Assembly (NCBI RefSeq): GCF_963169125.1
Contig: NC_084794.1
Coordinates: 229,597,219-229,661,218, forward strand
From: Humulus lupulus
Taxonomy: Eukaryota > Streptophyta > Magnoliopsida > Rosales > Cannabaceae
Direction of reading: 5' to 3'
Length of the DNA: 64,000 nucleotides
A model generated the notes under the pieces. The model was not told the origin of the DNA, did not search any database, and was given only the letters and a program-made list of their open reading frames with translations. Of this stretch, positions 57,421 through 64,000 are shown in pieces. Position numbers and translations under genes: made by a program. How positions within the stretch are numbered: position 1 is the first letter of the stretch; each line of letters starts with the position of its first letter.

Positions 57421-58189
57421 ATGGCTCCGGCAGAGTTAAAGGAATTTAAGATTCAGTTGCAGGAGTTACTGGATTTGGGGTTCATCAGACCGAGTTTCTC
57501 ACCATAGGTGCTCTAGTGTTGTTCATCAAGAAGAATGATGGATCTCTTAGGATGTGTATTGACTACAGGGAGCTGAATAAGTTGACCATTAAGAATAAGT
57601 ACCCACTACCTAGGATCGACGACTTGTTTGATCAGCTATAGGGAAAGACGGTGTTTTCTAAGATTGATCTCCAGTTAGGTTACCATCAGTTAAGGATTAA
57701 AGAGGAGGACTTACCAAAGACCACTTTTCGCACGAGATATGGACACTATGAATTCCTGGTGATGTCCTTTAGATTAACCAATGCCCCAACAGCTTTCATG
57801 GATTTGATGAATAGGGTTTTCAAGGACTATTTAGACAAGTTTGTGTTTGTGTTTATTGAAGACATATTGGTGTACTCTCAGTCAGAGATAGAGCATGAGC
57901 AACATTTATGCCTGGTATTCCAGCGGTTGAGAGAGCATAGGTTATATGCTAAGTTCAGAAAGTGCGAGTTTTGGCTACCGCAAGTCACGTTTCTGGGCCA
58001 TATTGTCAGTAAGGAGGGGATTCTGGTTGACCCAAGTAAGATTAAGGCAGTGAGAGGTTGGCCCAGACCGAGTAGTGTACCGAAAGTTAGGTGCTTTCTG
58101 GGATTAGCAGGGTATTATCGGCGGTTCATTGAGGGGTTCTCCAGGATAGCCACAACGTTGACTGAATTGACGAAAAAGAAGACTAAGTA
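57421..58189 (+). pseudogene. Reverse transcriptase, T1
   Basis: [20 protein letters not shown], a damaged stretch with frame changes (57500-57640), then 57651-58189 open: [60 protein letters not shown] where the catalytic FIDD is [44 protein letters not shown]. It breaks off in the connection segment ([10 protein letters not shown]), where the foreign block begins. RNase H is absent. Confidence 0.85.
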
Positions 58190-58959
58190 CCCCGATAAGC
58201 CACCCTCGCCATGCGAGGCTCTTGCTTGGCTTCCTACGCGCACCTAAGTACTCCCGCACCTTAGCTTCTCTTAGCGCTGGAGCCTAAAACATCTTAAATG
58301 AACGTATGAGGAACACTAAGGGAGACCCAAAATATATTTGGTGTCAACTCAATAGTGATATAGATGACTGAGCATATCATTCGTGATAACTCATAAACTT
58401 TCCTACACTTAGTAGAATATGCAATAGCCTTGAGCAAATACAAGTCTTGGGGATGTGAGAATAACCATCAGGTACAAGGTACCTGTACATATACAGCATG
58501 TATAGGATGTCTTGTGGAGCAGGATGTATGACCATGAGGAGGACAGAGGCGTGACCCTGACATCTGCATCGTACAAGTAATGGTGGTACGGATTTGTACA
58601 AAGAGTGGAGGCATTACCTGTATACCTCTGGCTATGTACCAGGCCGACACCACCACCTTCTGCTCCATTGTGACCTATCCCACAACCATGACAATGTACC
58701 TATATAAAATCTTGTCTCTTGGGACCACAATGTATCAGGAGCCATTAGAGCCCCAATATAAATAGACCTTCACCCCTCCAGCAAGGGGGTTGGAAAATTC
58801 TTTGTATTGATAAACGATTAAGAAATATATGATCTTTTCTCCATTGTATTTCTGTATTTTATTCTCTTTCAAGTTCTTTCCATCTTATTCTTAGCTATCT
58901 TTCACAATATAATTTGAGTTTTCTGACCTTGTACCGTTGACGAGTTCTCACCGTCAACA
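58190..58959 (+). mobile_element. Tat-type LTR-like block replacing the 3' half of T1 pol
   Basis: Noncoding block ending GTTGACGAGTTCTCACCGTC then AACA at 58959, the same hairpin terminus as the insertion in element E (ends 13126). TATA box at 58755-58763, and a downstream region alike in the two copies (GGGGGTTGGAAAATTC). The left end shows CCACCCTCGCC-GCGAGG wording like one unit of the E minisatellite, without expansion. It abuts the polypurine tract directly. Inference: a Tat-type LTR inserted and a deletion followed. Confidence 0.55.
58755..58763 (+). promoter_or_regulatory. TATA box in Tat-type block of T1
   Basis: TATAAATAG about 200 bases before the block end, in the same place as TATAAAA at 12925-12931 in the related insertion. 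Confidence 0.5.
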
Positions 58960-58970
58960 GAGGGGATAGT
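58960..58970 (+). promoter_or_regulatory. Polypurine tract, T1
   Basis: GAGGGGATAGT directly before the 3' LTR. Purine-rich and in the required position for plus-strand priming. Confidence 0.75.
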
Positions 58971-61157
58971 TGTAGCGTCCCAAAGTTGCTAATCAGGCTT
59001 GGGGCCTTGATTAGCGTGCTTGGAGGGAAATAAGTGATTTATTATATTTATATGTGAATTTGATGAGTATGTGATTAGAAATGCATGTTTAGGTGAATTA
59101 AATATGCATATGGTCCCTGTTTGATTATTAGGGGCATGTTTGTAATTTTAACCCATTGAGGGCATAAATGCAATATTTGTGTATATTGTGATTGGCACCA
59201 CGTATGAGTGGTGATATATTTGTGATGCACGATCCGAGACAGTCCTAGGGAGCGGTTTAGCTAGGAAGTCACAATAAGACTCGATACCCGACTCGGGATG
59301 AGTCAAGGGGTATATTGGGCATTAGACATGTAATTGAGTTATCGGGTTATGAAAATAAATATTTGGATATATATTTGAAGTTAGAACGTTTAGGACGGAA
59401 TATTGGGGAAATTTACCATTTTTCCCTCGGGGACGTTTTTGGTACCCCAAGCCTTGGAGGTAACTTAAGTGACTTAGGCTAAGTAAGACAAAACATTGAA
59501 ATATTCAGAATTTTCCCAAAACTGACCCTATCTCCTTGTCTCTCACTCTTGTTTTCTCTAGACCATTCCAAGGGAACCTTTGAAGCTAAAGCAAGGAATT
59601 GGAGCTCTAGACTTGAGGATTAGCTCAGTTTTAGCTTGGGGATTCTAACAGAGGTTAAGGTAAGCTTTGAATTGTGATTTTAGCCATTAAATTATGTGGT
59701 TCTTGGCTGAGTTTTAGTTTTCTCTTGGGTCTTTGAAGTTAAAGATTGAATTTGGGGTTTGATGAGGTTTCAAGCTAGCTTTTTGTTAGGTTTTGTTGCA
59801 GGAACCATTCTAGAACTACTATGATAGTTAAATTGTATTGTTGGATGGATTTTGAGTTAAATTTTCTGGGTTTTGGTTGTTAAAATGGGGGATTTTCTGG
59901 GCTCGAAGGGGTTCGGGTAGCGGCACTGTTCTTGGTGAGTTGCGGCCCTCTAGAACAGATGGGAGGCCAGGATGAAGGCGGGTCGCGGCACCCCTTTGGT
60001 TGGGTCGCGGCACGTGTTTGCAGAATGGGGAGGCTGAGCCTCTGGTTGAGGCGGGCCGCAGCAGAAGGCCATGGGGCTGGGGCTCTTAGGGAGGCTTTTG
60101 GACTCCAAGAAGGTTTTGACTTGGGAACCCAAAAGTTAAGGCTCGAGATGGATTTTATCACCCGGATTGATAGAATTCATGTTCCCGGAGACTAGAATTA
60201 TAACCCAAATTTATTTAGTGGATTATAACTTGATGGATGGATGTTATTGATATGTTGTGACTAGGTTTTCAGCGAGGCTTAGACTAGGGGACTGTGCTTA
60301 AGATATTGGTGCTCGAGAAGCTTGGGACAAAGGTAAGAAAACGGTTGTACCCATAGAGCAGGGTATGGCCCTATAGTTTGTATTGCAGGCCACGACCCTA
60401 TGTGATTGTGTTGCAGGGCATAGCCCCATTGTTTATGTTTGTATTTGTTGAATATATGATATGTGTTGCATATTTGTGATTGAATAGCGAAGGTCGAAAA
60501 CGGCGAAGGCCGAAAACCGCGAAGGCCGAGAACGACAGGAAGCCGAGTACGGCAAGGGGCCAAAAGCAGCGTTGAGCACGTGAAGTGCAAGTCGCTAGGG
60601 TGACACCCTTCTCGGATGTCTGAGTCATCCTCACAGTGTAGACCGCGAACCCAGGGCCTGGTAAAGAGTCTGGGACGGCATGGCTGCTATGTGTTTAGCA
60701 TGTTGGCTGCCTTGTTATATGTTGATTGATAATTATGCATATGTTGATTGCATGTGTGGAGTTTTCTTGCTAGGCTTCGGCTCACGGGTGCTCTGTGGTG
60801 CAGGTAAGGGCAAGGGAAAGGTCGATCAACCATGAGTACGGAGAGCATGAAGCGACGTGTACATGTTCGGTCTGCCTGACTACCATGACCAGGGGTATTT
60901 TTGGGAGATGCTATGTTTTAATCCAAATTTTGTCATTTAGTCGACTTTAATCATATTTTGAGTTGTAAATATTTCTAAACAGTAATTTTGGGATCCCAAA
61001 TGTATAACACTTTATAATTTCAACGAATGATTACATTTTCAAATTATATGACTTTTATTACAGTTTAGCCACACTTTTAACCTAAAACCTCGATTGGCGA
61101 GTTAATTACACATTTAAAACTCACTTAGAAATGGCTCTAAGGAAGTAGGGTGTTACA
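58971..61157 (+). repeat. 3' LTR of T1 (2187 bp)
   Basis: Starts TGTAGCGTCCCAAAGTTGC and ends AGTAGGGTGTTACA. It contains a run of ~16-bp repeats around AACGGCGAAGGCCGA (60480-60560) and AG-GTAAG motifs at about 59659, 60332 and 60803. It is highly similar to the 5' LTR. No gene; the open frames near 59900-60195 and 60280-60634 are by-products of GC-rich repeats. Confidence 0.95.
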
Positions 61158-61486
61158 GAATTTGAGTCAAGCATATAACAAGAAGAAGAGATTTTATTAT
61201 TCACATTATCAATGGAAGTACAAAGTTTGAACATGCCATCACAAGCATATCCCTTTCCCACAAACACATTGTCACTCACAAGGTTTCAACTCATTTCTGG
61301 TACATACAAAACATTGGTGAGTAGAACCTTCTTGTCGGATGTGAATAACAAATCAATGGTTCATTTTCCATCAACCTTGGACCTTTTGTCATTGCCCATT
61401 TGGATTTCATTCCCTTCCTTTGAAGATTCAAGGGTCTTGAATAGAGTTCTATCATAGGTAACGTGAATGGTGGCACAAGTATCATA
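61158..61486 (-). pseudogene. Protease, copia F
   Basis: Minus strand just after gag: GWW, a TGA, then YDTCATIHVTYDRTLF (about 61443-61490), where DTGAT has become DTCAT. Next come VLLTNVLYVPEMS (about 61305-61345) and GKGYACDGMFKL (about 61220-61260), and LDS at the T1 junction. Gag and protease share one frame. The stop (TGG to TGA) and the Gly-to-Cys change in the active site predict loss of function. Confidence 0.8.
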
Positions 61487-62456
61487 TCACCACCCACTCA
61501 CCTTTCCATGAATGGCATTAACCTCACTTAGTGTTGGCACTAGTTCCTCTTGGGTTGAGCTGACTCTTGCCTCATTGTTATGGCTCCCCTTGAACCTACA
61601 ATATCTAGCAAAGTGGCCATTCTTGCCACACACAAAGCAAGGTCCCTTGGAACTTTTGAATTGTCCCTCATTCTTCTTGGGCCCCAAGGGTTTTTGACTC
61701 TTTCCATTGTTCTTGACATTTCCTTTGCCCTTATTAGGAGGGTTTCCCAAAACATTGGCCTTAGAAGTCTCTCCATTGGACCTCTCTTCATTCATATCTC
61801 TAGAGCGAGATTCCTCCTCAATTCTCAAGAGTTTGAGAATTTCCTCCAAAGAAATCTCTTCATTTCTATGGGGAATATTTTTCCTATAGCCTCTCCATGA
61901 AGGAGGTAACTTGGCTATAATGGCACCCGCAAGAAATTGTTCTAACAATACAATTTTCAGAGTAGAAAAAATATTCACAATAATTTGCAGCTCGTGAATC
62001 TGAGGGAGAAGGGGTTTATCATCATAACATTTAAATTTCATATATTGAGTAATAAGGGATTTCTTAGTACCTTCCTCTTCCGCTTTGTACTTCTTTTCCA
62101 AGACCTCACAAATCTCCTTGGCGGTCTTGGTGTTGGTGTAGAGATCATAGAGCCTATCTAAGAGGGCATTGAGGATGTGACCCCTACAAATCAATTCATT
62201 TTCTTTGCACTTTTTCCTTTCTTTGACAACTTCTTGTGTATCATCTTCCTTGGGCTCTTCCAAGGCCTTTAGGTCTTTATCCAAGACATAGAAAACTTTC
62301 AAAGTAGTGAGCAAGAATCTAATCTTGTCTTGCCAACGAACAAAGTTAGTCCCATCAAATCTATCCAATCTAAAAAGTGTTGAGTAATGAATTTCAATGC
62401 CGAAAGAGAGAGATATTCTTCCATGATATGCTATCTCAGATAATATAGTATTAGAT
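61487..62456 (-). CDS. Gag, copia F (nearly intact)
   Basis: A 333-codon frame (ATG at 62488, inside the LTR) without a stop. The internal part starts near 62456. DGTNFVRWQDKIRFLLTTL (about 62300-62360) begins the UBN2-type capsid domain; ALLDRLYDLYTNTKTAKEI, MKFKCYDDKPLLPQIHELQ and AIIAKLPPSWRGYRKNIPHR follow. Then a charged linker and the CCHC knuckle CFVCGKNGHFARYC (about 61590-61632), all four metal ligands present. It ends GKVSGW before the TGA at 61487. The true initiation codon is unclear because the ATG lies in the LTR and the leader is only ~60 bases. It packages element RNA. Confidence 0.85.
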
Positions 62457-63329
62457 TGTTGGGGGAGAGTGAGATAACACCACCTCAAGAAATAGAATCT
62501 TCACAAAATTTGGATTGACAAAGACTTAGAAAAGATTGAGAAAGAACATGCAAACCCAAGTAGAACAATGGTGTTCTTCAACTTTGATGAAGTTTCAAAA
62601 AACCCTTGGCAAAACCACCACTTTAAGCAAATCCTTTGAGAAAATCAAACACAAACCAAGCCTTATACACGTTGAAAAACACAGTCCTAATACTCTATTT
62701 CCCAGCCACCATAGATGCTTGAGGCCTTCTCTTGAGGAAAAGAGGATTGAGATTGAACTAGCCATCAACTCTCAAAGTCAAGCACTTTCTTGGAGAGTTC
62801 TTGGAGAAAACTTGAGATTCTTGGAGCTACAGAGAGAAAGAGAGAGAGAGAGAGGGGGGGGGGGGGGGGGTAAAGAGAGATTGGAGAGAGTGATCAAGTC
62901 TTCCAAAACACAATTTTTTACCCTTATATAGAGTAGGCATAGTCATTATGTCTAACCAATAGGATTAGACTTGAAAACACGTCATTATGAGCATTTACGA
63001 TATTTCATGTAATACAGTAGGTGACACGTCGCCTGCATGCAAATGATGCGTCGCCTGTTAGGGTTTCTTGAAACCCTAGGTTTCAGGCGATGTTTCGCCT
63101 CACCCTCTCTGACTTTGGACACTTCCCAAGGTCCCAAAAATGCTTTAAATTCCACCAAACGTTTTGTGAACCCTTAGATACTCTCATGTATCACTTTGTC
63201 CCAAATTTTCATTTTATAAGTGCCTACAATTGAAGCTCAAATTCACGTCTTCATTATGTGAACTCTACTAAGTGTTTATACCTTGCTTGTATTTTAACAG
63301 TTATCATTTGTATTTAACCAATTATAACA
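62457..63329 (-). repeat. 5' LTR of copia F (873 bp)
   Basis: Plus strand starts TGTTGGGGGAGAGTGAG and ends ACCAATTATAACA, followed by the duplication CCTAT. It pairs with 46907-47728. It has a GA-repeat and a 17-G run (62838-62870) that the other copy lacks. A canonical primer site is not recognisable just inside it. Confidence 0.95.
62838..62870 (+). repeat. GA repeat and 17-base G run
   Basis: Alternating GA followed by seventeen consecutive G at 62854-62870 in the 5' LTR of copia F. The left LTR has only a short GAGAGAG at the same place. Long G runs are prone to slippage and to sequencing error. Confidence 0.85.
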
Positions 63330-64000
63330 CCTATGCCCCAAAAATAAAAAATTAAGGCCCCTGCAAAATGGCCTAGTGTCGCGGCACATCCATACAAGCG
63401 TCGCAACACCCAGCCAAGGCCCTCTGCCCTGGAACATCCCAACGTCACGACTTAGAAGAATAGCGTCGCGACACCCTTAAGCGAACCCAGAAAAATGGGA
63501 TTTTCCACCATTTTTCCCCAAGAAAAAACTCACAAATCTCATCCCAAACTTGCATCAAAGTCCCAAATGAGTCTAAAATTCTAAGCAACACATCATAAGC
63601 AGTACAAACACCTCAAAAAACCAAACCCAATCTCTAAACCAAATCAAAACCCAACCCTTGGTTTAAAACTCTGCTAAAATTTAAACCACTACAATAATCC
63701 AGCATAAAGCAGAGCATAACCTTACCTCAATTGTATGATTCAAGCTTTAATTTGCTCCTAACCAAATCCCCAACTTCAAGCCTCAATTTCCAAGCTTTGG
63801 TTTCCTAAATGATCTGAGAAGTTCCCAGCTAACTATGTCACTCACTTGGCCTGAAAAGTCCAAAATGCCCCTAGATAAATCCCTAGCCCTTTAATGCCAC
63901 CAAGGGAAAATTCGTCAATTCTCGAATAGTCCTACAAATCCCCAATTAATCATGGCATACCCAAATAATATCTAAATAACTACATGTTACTTGGTAAATC
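63330..64000 (-). repeat. Tekay-type LTR, right piece (continues beyond window)
   Basis: Starts with the duplicate CCTAT and carries on the inverse LTR interrupted at 46906. It includes an inverse GC block with GTCGCGGCAC-like wording (63370-63475) and an inverse AG-GTAAG motif (about 63721, CTTACCTC), as in the other family members. The remaining ~500 bp of this LTR lie outside the window. Confidence 0.85.

Larger units (their letters stand above)
53717..61157 (+). mobile_element. Del/Tekay-like Ty3/gypsy element T1, internally deleted
   Basis: Plus strand with 5' LTR (53717-55750), initiator-Met primer site, leader, gag, protease, RT, a foreign LTR-like block (about 58190-58959), polypurine tract and 3' LTR (58971-61157). 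The target duplication is GCATT (53712-53716) and GAATT (61158-61162), with one mismatch. RNase H, integrase and chromodomain are missing, and the internal region is 3.2 kb. The copia F frame continues from one flank to the other. Confidence 0.95.
46907..63329 (-). mobile_element. Ty1/copia retrotransposon F, split by two later insertions
   Basis: Minus-strand element with both LTRs (46907-47728 and 62457-63329), TG...CA ends and target duplication CCTAT at 46902-46906 and 63330-63334. Internal order from the right is gag, protease, integrase, RT, RNase H, which is copia order. It is interrupted by T1 (53717-61157) and a Tekay solo LTR (50255-53071). Removing these leaves about 6.2 kb, a normal copia length. 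The coding frames carry few stops, so F was fairly young when it was hit. I do not assign a lineage. Confidence 0.95.

Noticed and set aside
59828..60195. Opposed open frames in the T1 3' LTR
   Set aside because: They lie in the GC-rich part of an LTR that occurs, with broken frames, in every other copy of the family.
1..64000. Host protein-coding gene, tRNA or functional rRNA gene
   Set aside because: All protein-like signals fit transposon families. No tRNA fold was recognised, and the only rRNA likeness is the 5S segment inside a Cassandra LTR.

Overview
The window is plant nuclear DNA, almost certainly from a eudicot, and I find no host gene in it. Everything recognisable is a transposable element or a relic of one: Ty3/gypsy LTR retrotransposons of the Tat and Del/Tekay types, one Ty1/copia element, two CACTA DNA-transposon fragments, a LINE ORF1 relic, several solo LTRs and one Cassandra-type (5S rRNA-carrying) solo LTR. 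The sequence is AT-rich with short CpG-rich islands inside repeats. It looks like pericentromeric or other repeat-packed heterochromatin. The species cannot be fixed from this evidence.

Layout, left to right. 1-4239: Tat element A (minus strand, 5' LTR at 3634-4239, cut by the window edge in RT), inserted into the integrase of Tekay-like element D (4240-7068, minus). 7069-9301: right part of a CACTA element with transposase exons and a terminal repeat. 9302-16402: Tekay-like element E (minus, 5' LTR 14208-16402), whose gag is split by a Tat-type LTR insertion (11611-13126) holding a GC-rich 33-bp minisatellite. 16403-22690: antisense accessory-ORF tail of one Tat copy, a Tat LTR, then gag-PR-RT of Tat element B (plus). 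22911-24063: LINE ORF1 relic. 24120-26662: second CACTA fragment, encoding an Ulp1-like cysteine protease on the minus strand. 26668-28576: copia-type solo LTR with a perfect target duplication. 28590-32804: two Tekay LTRs back to back in opposite orientation. 32805-45689: Tat element C (plus), with gag tail, PR, RT, RNase H, a second RNase H, integrase, three separate tandem-repeat arrays and a long antisense accessory ORF split by a Tekay solo LTR (39177-41413). 45690-45925: a GAN trinucleotide microsatellite.

The right third is a clean nest. A minus-strand Tekay LTR (45948-46906, resuming at 63330 and leaving the window) is split by a copia element F (46907-63329, target duplication CCTAT on both sides). 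F is split by a Tekay solo LTR (50255-53071, duplication CTTTC) and by a Tekay element T1 (53717-61157, duplication GCATT/GAATT). The solo LTR is itself split by a 373-bp Cassandra LTR (52654-53026, duplication TTTAT). The F reading frame resumes correctly across both insertions once the insert and one duplication are skipped, which fixes the order of events.

Functionally the elements look dead or nearly so. Stops, frameshifts and lost catalytic residues are noted per gene. Many premature stops are TAG, as expected from C-to-T decay of CAG at methylated CHG sites. I did not find an unprecedented biological system. The most notable items are the Cassandra LTR at the bottom of the nest, the three satellite-like arrays plus antisense ORF in Tat C, the Ulp1-bearing CACTA fragment, and splice-donor-like motifs kept at matching places in the Tekay LTRs.
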